The notes under the pieces were generated by a model. It was not told the DNA's origin. It did not search any database and worked only from the letters and a program-made list of their open reading frames with translations. Below, in pieces: positions 1 through 7,612 of a DNA stretch of 64,000 nucleotides. The stretch lies in contig NZ_MPHJ01000001.1 in the NCBI RefSeq assembly GCF_001957125.1, forward strand, positions 702,882-766,881. The letters run 5' to 3'. Each line of letters begins with the position of its first letter. Position 1 is the first letter of the stretch. Position numbers and translations under genes: made by a program. This DNA is from Shewanella sp. UCD-KL12. Its GTDB lineage: Bacteria > Pseudomonadota > Gammaproteobacteria > Enterobacterales > Shewanellaceae.

Positions 1-354
1 ACGCTGCATTTTTGCTTTTAGCTTCCTCTTAATTACCTCGTAATAGATTAGTGCTATCTGCTACTCAGTTTTATTCATAATACTAGCGTATAGTTAACGT
101 ATCTTTGTGTGTACACAGATTGTATTTAATAGAGGCGAGCCTTCGCTTGTGCAGACTTGCGGAAGTTTGGTCACTATTCAATGGGATTTGTTGTTCAGTT
201 TTTACTTCTGTATGAGATGCCCGCATCGAGTTGCGGACCTGTTTAGGTAAGAGCTTATGGGTGACTGCATTTGAAGCTAAGCCCCAAAGGGCTGCTAAGT
301 CTTAAATAATGTGGATGAAAGGCCTGAGTATATAGCCTTTTGGCGTGCACAAAT

Positions 355-370
355 TGTGATTTCCGGCACA
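355..370 (+). promoter_or_regulatory. CRP-type site and promoter for the BCCT gene
   Basis: TGTGATTTCCGGCACA matches the CRP consensus TGTGA-N6-TCACA at 9 of 10 conserved positions. A TATGAT -10 element lies at 391-396. A start of transcription near 403 would put the site centre about 40 bp upstream, the spacing of a class II CRP-activated promoter. No clear -35 is needed or seen. The rest of 1-475 holds no gene that I can support. Confidence 0.55.
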
Positions 371-475
371 GATACAGATTAATAAAACTGTATGATGCCT
401 CACCGTCTAATGTTGGCCGGGATCTCTTGTAGTTGAGTGAGTTGTATCAACTATTTGCTAATTTGCGAGAGTAAT

Positions 476-2458
476 ATGTCGATCAAATCCAGTATTAACC
501 CCCCAGTTTTTTTCCCCTCCGTTATTTTAATTGCGTTAATGGTGTTTGTCGGTGCCGTTTGGCCTGAGCAAGCACAAGTGGTTTTTAAATCAGCTCAATC
601 TTGGTTTGAGATGAAAACCGGTTGGCTCTACATCTTAGGTGTAGCCATCTTTTTGCTTTTTATCATTTTTGTTATGGTCAGCCGCTTTGGCGATATCAAG
701 CTTGGGCCTGATCATGCAGAGCCCGATTACAGCTATAAAAGCTGGATAGCCATGTTGTTTTCAGCAGGTATGGGTATCGGGCTGATGTTCTTTGGTGTGG
801 CAGAGCCTGTGATGCACTATTTAGCGCCGCCAGATGCAACGCCAGAGTCTATTCAAGCAGCGAAAGATGCCATGAAGATCACCTTCTTCCACTGGGGCAT
901 TCATGCCTGGGCTATCTATGCAGTGGTTGCACTGAGCTTGGCGTACTTTTCATACCGCCATAAGCTGCCATTGCTACCGAGAAGCGCACTGTATCCACTA
1001 ATTGGTGAGCGTATCTATGGCCCGATTGGCCATGCCGTCGATACATTTGCAGTGCTGGGCACCATGTTTGGTGTGGCAACATCATTGGGTTTTGGTGTGC
1101 TGCAGGTCAATTCAGGCCTTAACTATCTGCTAGATGTCCCCGTCAATACTGGCGTTCAGGTCGGTTTGATTATAGGCATCTCATTGATTGCGACCATTTC
1201 AGTGTTTTCAGGTCTAGATAAAGGGGTGAAACGTCTCAGTGAGTTGAACTTAGGGCTTGCCGTTTTACTGCTGATATTTGTGCTTATCTTCGGCCCAACC
1301 GTTGAGCTATTACAATCCTTTGTACAAAACACAGGTGCTTATCTGAGTGATATCGTCGGCAAGACGTTTAACTTATATGCCTATGAGCAAAAGAATGATT
1401 GGATAGGGGGCTGGACGCTACTTTATTGGGGCTGGTGGATCTCTTGGTCCCCATTTGTCGGCACCTTTATCGCGCGCGTTTCACGCGGCCGTACAATCAG
1501 AGAGTTCCTTGTCGGTGTCTTGTTTGTTCCTTCGGCGTTTACTTTCCTCTGGATGACCGCCTTTGGTAACAGCGCCATCGATGCAATCATGAATCACGGT
1601 GCAACCTACCTGTCTGATGCCGTTTCATCAGATGTCTCAGTGGCCTTGTTTGTGTTTTTTGAGCATATGCCATTTTCGACACTATTGTCTGCTATTGCGC
1701 TTTGCTTAGTGATCACCTTCTTTGTGACCTCATCAGACTCTGGCTCATTGGTCATCGATAACCTCACCTCTGGTGGCGATCATGATGCGCCTGTGTGGCA
1801 GCGTGTATTTTGGGCGCTACTACAAGGTGTGGTGGCATCTGTGTTATTGCTTGCGGGTGGCCTGCAAGCACTGCAAACCGTGGCGATTGCCAGTGCATTA
1901 CCATTTTTACTGGTGATGTTGTTGATGTGCTTTGGCCTGTATAAAGCACTGCAAGATGACTGGTTAAAAATCAACAGCGTACAGCAGCATAATACTAGCG
2001 TGCAGTTTACTAAAACCAACGTACATTGGGAAGATCATATCGATGTATTAGTGTCTCACCCCAGCCAAGCCGATGCTCAAAGCTTCCTTGATAATGTCGC
2101 CACGCCTGCACTTAACAAGGTGTGTGAGAGCTTCATTAGTAAGGAGATCCCAGCTGAGGTGATACAGTTCGAAAATCGCATTCGCTTTGTTATCGCCAAT
2201 GAAGAGTATGACGACTTTGCCTACGGCTTAAGGGTACGCGCCTTTACCATTATCAACCCTATCGAGAGTGAAGTTGATGAGGGAGAGACGGATTACTACC
2301 GCGTTGAGGTGTTCCTAGAGCATGGTGGTCAACACTATGACGTGATGGGCTTTACCCAAGATCAGATATTGGCGGATGTAGTAACGCAGTATGAGAAGTA
2401 TCTACACTACCTGCACTTGTCGAGCTCAGAGTATTTAGGCAGTGGGGTTGAGCGTTAA
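476..2458 (+). CDS. BCCT family betaine/carnitine/choline transporter
   Basis: A 660-residue inner-membrane secondary transporter of the betaine-choline-carnitine family, which imports quaternary-ammonium osmolytes with Na+ or H+. About twelve hydrophobic segments span residues 12-500. The family's Trp-rich segment is at about 313-325 (WTLLYWGWWISW), followed by the SRGRTIREF loop. A hydrophilic C-terminal tail of about 160 residues resembles the long cytosolic tail of BetT, which is linked to osmosensing in that branch. ATG 476 is preferred to GTG 437 because GAGAG precedes it and the upstream 13 residues do not look transporter-like. It is monocistronic, with a CRP-type promoter upstream and a terminator downstream. 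The exact substrate cannot be read from sequence. Confidence 0.9.
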   Translation: MSIKSSINPPVFFPSVILIALMVFVGAVWPEQAQVVFKSAQSWFEMKTGWLYILGVAIFLLFIIFVMVSRFGDIKLGPDHAEPDYSYKSWIAMLFSAGMGIGLMFFGVAEPVMHYLAPPDATPESIQAAKDAMKITFFHWGIHAWAIYAVVALSLAYFSYRHKLPLLPRSALYPLIGERIYGPIGHAVDTFAVLGTMFGVATSLGFGVLQVNSGLNYLLDVPVNTGVQVGLIIGISLIATISVFSGLDKGVKRLSELNLGLAVLLLIFVLIFGPTVELLQSFVQNTGAYLSDIVGKTFNLYAYEQKNDWIGGWTLLYWGWWISWSPFVGTFIARVSRGRTIREFLVGVLFVPSAFTFLWMTAFGNSAIDAIMNHGATYLSDAVSSDVSVALFVFFEHMPFSTLLSAIALCLVITFFVTSSDSGSLVIDNLTSGGDHDAPVWQRVFWALLQGVVASVLLLAGGLQALQTVAIASALPFLLVMLLMCFGLYKALQDDWLKINSVQQHNTSVQFTKTNVHWEDHIDVLVSHPSQADAQSFLDNVATPALNKVCESFISKEIPAEVIQFENRIRFVIANEEYDDFAYGLRVRAFTIINPIESEVDEGETDYYRVEVFLEHGGQHYDVMGFTQDQILADVVTQYEKYLHYLHLSSSEYLGSGVER

Positions 2459-2503
2459 CCGTTTAACGCCTTAGAACGTATTTATCGCTGGTTAGAAGTT
2501 AGC

Positions 2504-2532
2504 AGCCCTGATGGTTTCATCAGGGCTTTTTT
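2504..2532 (+). terminator. Rho-independent terminator of the BCCT gene
   Basis: A perfect 10-bp stem (AGCCCTGATG / CATCAGGGCT) with a 4-nt loop is followed directly by a run of T. It lies 46 bp after the stop codon. Confidence 0.9.
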
Positions 2533-2663
2533 ATCACTTCGAGATGAGAGTGCTTCAAATGAAGCTGGTGTGCATTTCTTGTTTCATTGGGCTTACTTTG
2601 ATGCTTGGAAGTTTATTTGAAGGTTGAACCTTCATTGTTATCTATCACCTGCAGTGGGCTTAT

Positions 2664-2753
2664 GTGCAGGTGCTTCTGCGAGTCGCCGTGAACACTTCCA
2701 TGTGGGCTCTACCAAAACATCCCTGTTTTGGAAGCTCGCAGCCGCACCTACAC
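2664..2753. repeat. Nested inverted repeat, structured intergenic element
   Basis: Outer arms 2664-2682 and 2735-2753 pair over 19 bp with about three mismatches. Inside them CCAAAAC (2712-2718) pairs with GTTTTGG (2725-2731) around ATCCCT. The block has no coding potential and looks like a mobile intergenic hairpin element. The rest of 2533-2933 shows nothing else recognisable; the 5' border of the cassette-like island should lie here but could not be placed. Confidence 0.45.
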
Positions 2754-2933
2754 TTGGTGATTTACAGCAAGGGGGCTTCTTCGATTTGAGTTTTTTGATA
2801 TAGGTGGTTTCACCCATTAGTTAAAATCAAAGTTGGTGAAAGTAAAAATTAACGGAATTGAATATTATCGTGCAGCTCTACTTTGTCGGCCTTCTATCAG
2901 CTAATTACGCTCATTGCTATAAAATAAATTCCA

Positions 2934-3833
2934 TTGCAGCAATCACTTAGCCTTGATACTGTACAGATACAAAAATACGAAGCAGAACATTATCGAGCAT
3001 GTCTGCTGTATAATAATCTGTTATATGGCCAAGGGAGTCGGCAATTGAAATCTAAAATTGACTTAATGAAAGACGAGTTAATAGAACTAAGAGAAAGAGG
3101 CCATCATCTATATTTATCTATGATGGATAATGTCAGAGGGTTGCCTGAAGACTTTAAGGAAGATCTAAAAAAGCAAGATATAGAACTACCCAACTTTAAC
3201 GTTCATTACGACTCTTGGTATTCCGAAGCTTTAGTTGTCATAAAACAAATACTACCTGATCGAGTTGATGACTTTGTCAAACAATACAAGCAAGAAAAGC
3301 GTAAAGAAATAGACTTTCTGACATATAGCATTTCAGATTATATTCTGGGAGTACGGACAACAAAAGGGTATGAAAAAACAGTTGTTGCAGATCAATCTGC
3401 AGCAGTAGGGAAAATGGAAATACAAAACTCAATACTTTCAGCTGTTAGTAAGCGGTTTGAAAGTAAACTATTTGATATACAGGAAGTTTTGCAGTCTGAT
3501 ATTTTTGATAGCGAGCTCGATGCAGCTAGAGAACTTTCAAAAAAAGGCTTTGTACGGGGAGCAGGAGCAATAGCTGGTGTTGTACTTGAAAAACACCTTG
3601 GTCATGTATGTGAAATGCATAGTTTAAAGTCTAGGAAAAAGCATCCCTCCATTTCTGATTTTTATCAAATGCTAAAAGAAAATGAAATTATCGACACTCC
3701 TAAATGGAGGTTTATACAACACCTTGGAGATTTAAGAAATTTGTGTGACCATCCCAAAGATAGAGAGCCGACAAAAGATGATGTGTTGGAGTTAATCGAG
3801 GGTGTAGAAAAGGTAATTAAAACTGTTTTCTAA
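2934..3833 (+). CDS. HEPN-like domain protein, cassette cargo
   Basis: A 299-residue soluble protein, rich in Lys, Glu and Asp, with no signal peptide or membrane segment. Residues 1-175 look helical with long charged stretches. The C-terminal part (about 180-299) resembles HEPN/DUF4145-type helical domains. It contains R268-N-L-C-D-H273, an R-x4-H motif with Asn after Arg, the pattern of HEPN ribonucleases. HEPN proteins often serve as toxins or defence RNases, but many are inactive, so function here is inference. The start is uncertain: TTG 2934 is the first usable codon and the first ATG lies far inside. The gene is AT-rich compared with its surroundings and is followed 5 bp later by an attC-like palindrome, as in an integron cassette. 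Confidence 0.6.
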   Translation: MQQSLSLDTVQIQKYEAEHYRACLLYNNLLYGQGSRQLKSKIDLMKDELIELRERGHHLYLSMMDNVRGLPEDFKEDLKKQDIELPNFNVHYDSWYSEALVVIKQILPDRVDDFVKQYKQEKRKEIDFLTYSISDYILGVRTTKGYEKTVVADQSAAVGKMEIQNSILSAVSKRFESKLFDIQEVLQSDIFDSELDAARELSKKGFVRGAGAIAGVVLEKHLGHVCEMHSLKSRKKHPSISDFYQMLKENEIIDTPKWRFIQHLGDLRNLCDHPKDREPTKDDVLELIEGVEKVIKTVF

Positions 3834-3838
3834 AGGCC

Positions 3839-3938
3839 TTATAACAAGTCGCTCAAAGTGGACGCAAAACAGTTGGCTTGCGCTCATTCTTCGCTAATTT
3901 TAGCCAACAATTTTGCGTCCGTTAGCGAGGCGTTATGC
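3839..3938 (+). repeat. attC-like integron recombination site 1
   Basis: An imperfect palindrome of about 100 bp begins with ATAACAAG (3841) and ends with GCGTTATGC (3930-3938), matching the outer core-site pattern RYYYAAC...GTTRRRY. The arms GTCGCTC...GGACGCAAAA and TTTTGCGTCC...AGCGAGGC pair with bulges, and the inner boxes GTTGGCT (3873) and AGCCAAC (3902) pair. The spacer between the inner boxes is short. It sits directly between two AT-rich genes on the same strand. No attI or integrase gene is in the window. Confidence 0.75.
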
Positions 3939-3966
3939 TGAAGTTTAAGCCTCGGAGTAAAGGATT

Positions 3967-5088
3967 ATGATAAAACTTAATAAAGTTGGCGATTCTTGGA
4001 AGGATTGGGAGATCTATTTTAAAGGGATGAAATATAATATGGGTTCTGGTGCTGCAGTTGATAAAAACCTATATGATTTCCCTTCAGATTCAGAATTGAA
4101 AATATCAATCATGGATATTGATAAGCTATCTTTTCTTGATATCCCTCAAGAGCTATATATATGTTTGGAAAATGTAAATAATTCTCTAGGTTATGCAGTC
4201 CAAAGGTTATGGATTGATTGCCGATTTCAAAAGGTTAAATTAGTTTATTCTTGGTCTATAGAAGTTGAAGCTTGGAGTGACCCCCTTAATCCTGTTTTAT
4301 TAAGGAATGAGGCGCATAAAATACTAGGAGAGAAATCAATTGATAATAAACTCTTATTGCATAAAATCGATGATATGGATGCAGGGTATGTCGATTTGTA
4401 CTTTGAGTTTACTGAAAATATAAATGCTAACATCGGGGATACAATTGATACTATAAAGTTTTTATTAGATGAAACGTATGAATTAGCAAGACTTAAAGTA
4501 ATCAATACTAGTTTTCCTGAGGCGTTACTTGCCAAGTTTTCATTTGATCCAGTAGTTCAAGATTCATGTATTAGATATTTACATTTCTTTATTGAATTCC
4601 TAAAAGATATGGGGATTCATGCTGACAGCTCCATCAATAAAAAAGGATGTGATGTTCTTTTTTCAATATCTCCTACAAGTAAAGAAGCTTCTTTATCAAA
4701 AATTAAAGAAGTACTCGCTATGTACCTGAATTTACCTGAATTTAATTTAGGGAATTATGACGTATCACTTCTAGATCCAGTTACCGAATTAAAAATAGAA
4801 AAAATTTCAGCAGAAATATCTCGTTTAAAAACTGATATAAAGTTAAACCAAGCTATTCTTAAATACGAACAAGCCGCAATCTCTTCTGAAAAGAACATTA
4901 CATCTAAAGGTCTATATCAGAACCCTTCCCTGGGCATAACACCATTGACAGGGCTTGAAACAATAACAGCTGATAATAAAGTAGAGACTAAAGAAGAATT
5001 TTTAGGTGGTTTTATTAAATTAGGCATTTTCAAGAAAGCAGGAGTTGAATTTGACTGGGCAAAATTAGCTCAAAGATTAAAAAAGTAA
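3967..5088 (+). CDS. Unknown cassette-borne protein with coiled coil
   Basis: A 373-residue soluble protein that I do not recognise. No signal peptide or membrane segment is visible. Residues 1-250 look alpha/beta with many aromatic and acidic residues. A heptad-like charged stretch at about 263-300 suggests a coiled coil. The tail after residue 340 is short and basic, ending in KK. ATG 3967 follows AAAGGA with good spacing. The 5' leader of about 30 nt begins right at the end of attC site 1, and attC site 2 begins about 12 bp after the stop. This is the one-gene, one-attC layout of an integron cassette. AT-rich composition agrees with transfer. Confidence 0.75.
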   Translation: MIKLNKVGDSWKDWEIYFKGMKYNMGSGAAVDKNLYDFPSDSELKISIMDIDKLSFLDIPQELYICLENVNNSLGYAVQRLWIDCRFQKVKLVYSWSIEVEAWSDPLNPVLLRNEAHKILGEKSIDNKLLLHKIDDMDAGYVDLYFEFTENINANIGDTIDTIKFLLDETYELARLKVINTSFPEALLAKFSFDPVVQDSCIRYLHFFIEFLKDMGIHADSSINKKGCDVLFSISPTSKEASLSKIKEVLAMYLNLPEFNLGNYDVSLLDPVTELKIEKISAEISRLKTDIKLNQAILKYEQAAISSEKNITSKGLYQNPSLGITPLTGLETITADNKVETKEEFLGGFIKLGIFKKAGVEFDWAKLAQRLKK

Positions 5089-5097
5089 TGCGTACTT

Positions 5098-5190
5098 TCT
5101 GCATAACAAGTAGTTTAAAAGGACAAAAACAGTTGGCTTTTGCTCCTTCGTCGCTTATTTTAGCCAATAACTTTTGCCTCTTAACTAGGC
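5098..5190 (+). repeat. attC-like integron recombination site 2, degenerate at its 3' end
   Basis: GCATAACAAG (5101) starts a palindrome related to site 1. The inner boxes AACAGTTGGCT and AGCCAATAACTT pair, and the sequence between them is nearly the same as in site 1. The expected terminal GTTATGC is replaced by GCGCTCC at about 5189-5195. This may mark the scar or end of the cassette array. Confidence 0.6.
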
Positions 5191-5222
5191 GCTCCTCTTT
5201 TTCGTCACCTGTAGACCTATAC

Positions 5223-5603
5223 ATGAAAATAAAATCTAAATTAATATTCGTAGTTTGTTCTTTATTGATAGCTTGCTCTTCAAGCAACAGTATAGAGCCT
5301 AAAAATGTTGTACTTACTTTTGGTGAGTCGTCTGCTTCTGCTCAGATTCTCGATGGTAATGATATCGACGGTGAGGGCAGCGTCTTTCAGGGGAGCAAGG
5401 ATGCAGAAATTGAGACTGTGGAGTTTTCTGGAACAATCCAAAAGCAAGACAATAGCTATGTCGTAGATATCAGAGCTGTCAGGGAGGCGAAAGATGGTAG
5501 TTATCGGCAAGCGTTGAATACAATTGTGCTGTTAAGCTTGGATGAAAAAATGGTTATTGGTGGCGTTAATGATGACTTAGTAAGCATCATTTTGAAAAAG
5601 TAA
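5223..5603 (+). CDS. Small hypothetical lipoprotein
   Basis: A 126-residue protein with a lipoprotein signal: basic start MKIKSK, a hydrophobic core and the lipobox LIAC, with Cys at about residue 18. The mature part is small, polar and beta-rich by eye, and its family is not recognised. The frame is open upstream to 5088, but that stretch lies inside the attC palindrome, so ATG 5223 (MKIKSK) is the likely start. Its place directly after attC site 2 makes it either host DNA at the edge of the cassette island or a third cassette that has lost its attC. Confidence 0.65.
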   Translation: MKIKSKLIFVVCSLLIACSSSNSIEPKNVVLTFGESSASAQILDGNDIDGEGSVFQGSKDAEIETVEFSGTIQKQDNSYVVDIRAVREAKDGSYRQALNTIVLLSLDEKMVIGGVNDDLVSIILKK

Positions 5604-5744
5604 CCATTAAATGATGCGAGAATTTTATTCACTTGCTGTACCCGCCAAAATGGTCATAAAATTTTATACACAAGCATGATAGATGATTAATAGCTGGCTT
5701 ATTTTACAGAGTTAAAAACGGTTTTAAATTAATAGGGAATGTTG

Positions 5745-6227
5745 ATGAAAATGGAAGTGTTGATTGCGGATTATTTAGATGAGCAGCATGGGAGAGATAT
5801 TGGTTACCTTCTTAATAACTATGCTGAAGATCCTATGGGTGGGGGAGAGCCGTTAGCTGATTATGTTAAGCAGAATCTGGCTCATGAATTATCAAAAGTG
5901 CCCCATGCGTTTAGTGTGATCTGTTATGTAGAAGGCAAACCTGCGGGACTGATTAATTGCTTTGAAGCCTTTTCTACTTTTAAGTGTAAGCCGCTAATAA
6001 ATATCCACGATATCGTGGTGGTTGATGAGTTTAGAGGGCTGGGGATTAGTCAGTCGATGTTGGCTAAAGTTGAAGAACTCGCGATAGAGAAAGGCTGCTG
6101 TAAAATCACCTTGGAAGTGCTCGAAGGTAACGAAATAGCACGCAACTCCTACATCAAATTTGGTTTTGACGGCTACGAGCTAGACCCCAACATGGGCAAA
6201 GCCCTATTCTGGCAAAAAGTGCTTTAA
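5745..6227 (+). CDS. GNAT family N-acetyltransferase
   Basis: A 160-residue cytosolic acetyl-CoA-dependent acetyltransferase. The GNAT core is visible: the strand IHDIVVVDEFRG, a pyrophosphate-binding loop RGLGIS at about residues 100-105, then the helix SMLAKVEELAIEKG and the C-terminal NSYIKFGF motif. ATG 5745 is chosen over ATG 5739 because AGGGA at 5734-5738 abuts the earlier codon but is 6 nt from the later one. The substrate is unknown. It appears monocistronic. Confidence 0.85.
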   Translation: MKMEVLIADYLDEQHGRDIGYLLNNYAEDPMGGGEPLADYVKQNLAHELSKVPHAFSVICYVEGKPAGLINCFEAFSTFKCKPLINIHDIVVVDEFRGLGISQSMLAKVEELAIEKGCCKITLEVLEGNEIARNSYIKFGFDGYELDPNMGKALFWQKVL

Positions 6228-6278
6228 CTCAAGCTCTATAAACCTAAGACAAACAGTAACGCTTCTTGTAAATAACGA

Positions 6279-6579
6279 GTGTGAACGCGGCTGTTACTTT
6301 CCGTGACAGGGCCAAAAATGTTCCCTCGGTAACTGCTCCCTGCGTTACTCTACCTTCTGAATCCTTTCAGTCGTACATTTTTCGGCATTCCCTATATCCA
6401 TATAGGTCAGATGTCACGGTAGAGCTCACATCCCTCGCCGGGCAGGCGTTTGACAACAATTGTGGCTTCGGTGTTCAGCTAGCCACCTAAATAGCTACCT
6501 ACCCCCAACTCTTAGCAACAAAACCAAAACAGCCCAATGACCCCACTACAGATATTTAAGTAACTTGTTATCCGACAAG
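6279..6579 (+). repeat. Dispersed intergenic repeat, copy A
   Basis: About 300 bp, shared in parts with 35639-35927 (inverted) and 37516-37695. Common blocks are GTGAACGCGGCTGT at the left, GGCCAAAAATGTTCC with its partner ACATTTTTCGGC, the block around GCTCACATCCCTCGCCGGGC (from about 6423), and the terminal palindrome CTTGTTATCCGACAAG (6564-6579). The 69-codon open frame at 6281-6490 lies wholly in this repeat and is not a gene. Confidence 0.75.
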
Positions 6580-6650
6580 TACGATACAATGACATTATTA
6601 ATAAGCCACTCAACAGCAGTGGCAGATCAAATTGTGAGTAAAGAGGGCAT

Positions 6651-7001
6651 ATGTCTCAGAGTAAGTTAGATAGAGTGCTGGCTGAGGCCAGAGATTATAA
6701 GGCTAAGCGTGAAACGGGTTACCGTGAGCAGGCGCTAAAGCTATACCCTTGGGTATGTGGCCGTTGTACGCGTGAGTTCAATAACTCAAATTTGCGTGAG
6801 TTGACAGTACATCACCGCGATCATAACCATGATAATAATCCATCTGATGGTTCAAACTGGGAGCTGTTGTGTCTATTCTGTCATGATAACGAGCATTCAA
6901 AGTTTGAAGAGTTGATTCAATATGGCGCGACAACTGAGACTAAGGTTGATGCTGCGACCTATAACCCATTTGCTGATTTGAAGAGTATGTTGAAGAAGTA
7001 A
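6651..7001 (+). CDS. yajD: HNH endonuclease-like protein, YajD family
   Basis: A 116-residue protein with an HNH zinc-finger nuclease fold. C-x2-C (CGRC, about residues 36-39) and a distal C-x2-C (CLFC, about 83-86) would bind zinc. The catalytic-type segment LTVHHRDHNHDNN is at about 52-64 and NWELLCLFCHDNEH is the last helix. Length and layout match E. coli YajD, whose biological role is not established. GAGGGC precedes the ATG. It is convergent with the DUF1289 gene, with a hairpin between them. Confidence 0.88.
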   Translation: MSQSKLDRVLAEARDYKAKRETGYREQALKLYPWVCGRCTREFNNSNLRELTVHHRDHNHDNNPSDGSNWELLCLFCHDNEHSKFEELIQYGATTETKVDAATYNPFADLKSMLKK

Positions 7002-7029
7002 CTCGCGTCGTGCAAGTTCTCGTAGAGTG

Positions 7030-7061
7030 AAAGAGTTAGCTTGAAAGATAAGCTAACTCTT
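7030..7061. terminator. Hairpin between convergent yajD and DUF1289 genes
   Basis: AAGAGTTAGCTT pairs perfectly with AAGCTAACTCTT around a 7-nt loop. T-tracts are short on both strands, so it could act as a bidirectional terminator of moderate strength. Confidence 0.65.
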
Positions 7062-7083
7062 ATCTGTAGTGGCTCAGACCTGA

Positions 7084-7338
7084 TTAAGCTTCAGCAGTTT
7101 CCTTTACTGTTTCTTTCAAGTCAGCCGCGACCTGCTGCCAGCGCTCTTTACTGATCTTTTCGCTGTTCTCGCCTTTACCTAGCTCCGCTTTTCGCCCTGG
7201 GATCTTTTTCCACACGTCGGCTTTAAACGCATTATCAGCCTTACTCCAGCCTACAATCTCTTCGATACTGCGATAACAGCCCATGCAGATATCATCTTCA
7301 TTTACACCGCACTTGGCTACACAAGGTGACTGGATCAT
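7084..7338 (-). CDS. DUF1289 family Cys-rich protein
   Basis: An 84-residue protein with the DUF1289 (YdhL-like) N-terminal signature: SPCVAKC followed by DDICMGCYRSIEEI. Its four cysteines (residues 6, 10, 18, 21) could bind a metal or Fe-S centre. The domain ends with the typical Trp/Lys-rich segment WSKADNAFKADVWKKIPGRKAEL, then a charged tail. The function of the family is unknown. A possible FNR-like dyad lies about 45 bp upstream. Confidence 0.85.
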   Translation of the reverse strand: MIQSPCVAKCGVNEDDICMGCYRSIEEIVGWSKADNAFKADVWKKIPGRKAELGKGENSEKISKERWQQVAADLKETVKETAEA

Positions 7339-7380
7339 TGCTTTTACTCATAGTTCTAATTTTTTGATGTGGCGATTTTA

Positions 7381-7394
7381 ATGATCTAGATCAA
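7381..7394 (-). promoter_or_regulatory. Possible FNR/EtrA-like site
   Basis: ATGATCTAGATCAA differs from the FNR consensus TTGAT-N4-ATCAA at one position. It lies 43 bp upstream of the DUF1289 start. A single short dyad is weak evidence. Confidence 0.3.
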
Positions 7395-7612
7395 CTTTTT
7401 CAAGCTGTGATTATTTCGCAATGCAGTTTCAGTGTTATAGATAGCGACTAAAATATAAGCTCGACAGTATAAGTCGTGCTAATGATGGTAACCATGCTGA
7501 GTGATAGGTGATATTTACCGAAAATGTTAAACTTAAAGTAATCTATTTAATGGCTATATTTAATGACTAAGTGTTACTTTTCATAAGGATAATGAAAAGA
7601 TTAGGGGAGTTT

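Noticed and set aside
5088..5222. N-terminal extension of the small lipoprotein from 5088
   Set aside because: The extension is a translation of the attC-like palindrome; the lipoprotein signal begins at ATG 5223.
6281..6490. Open frame of 69 codons
   Set aside because: It lies wholly in the dispersed repeat; the other copies do not keep the frame, and there is no ribosome site.
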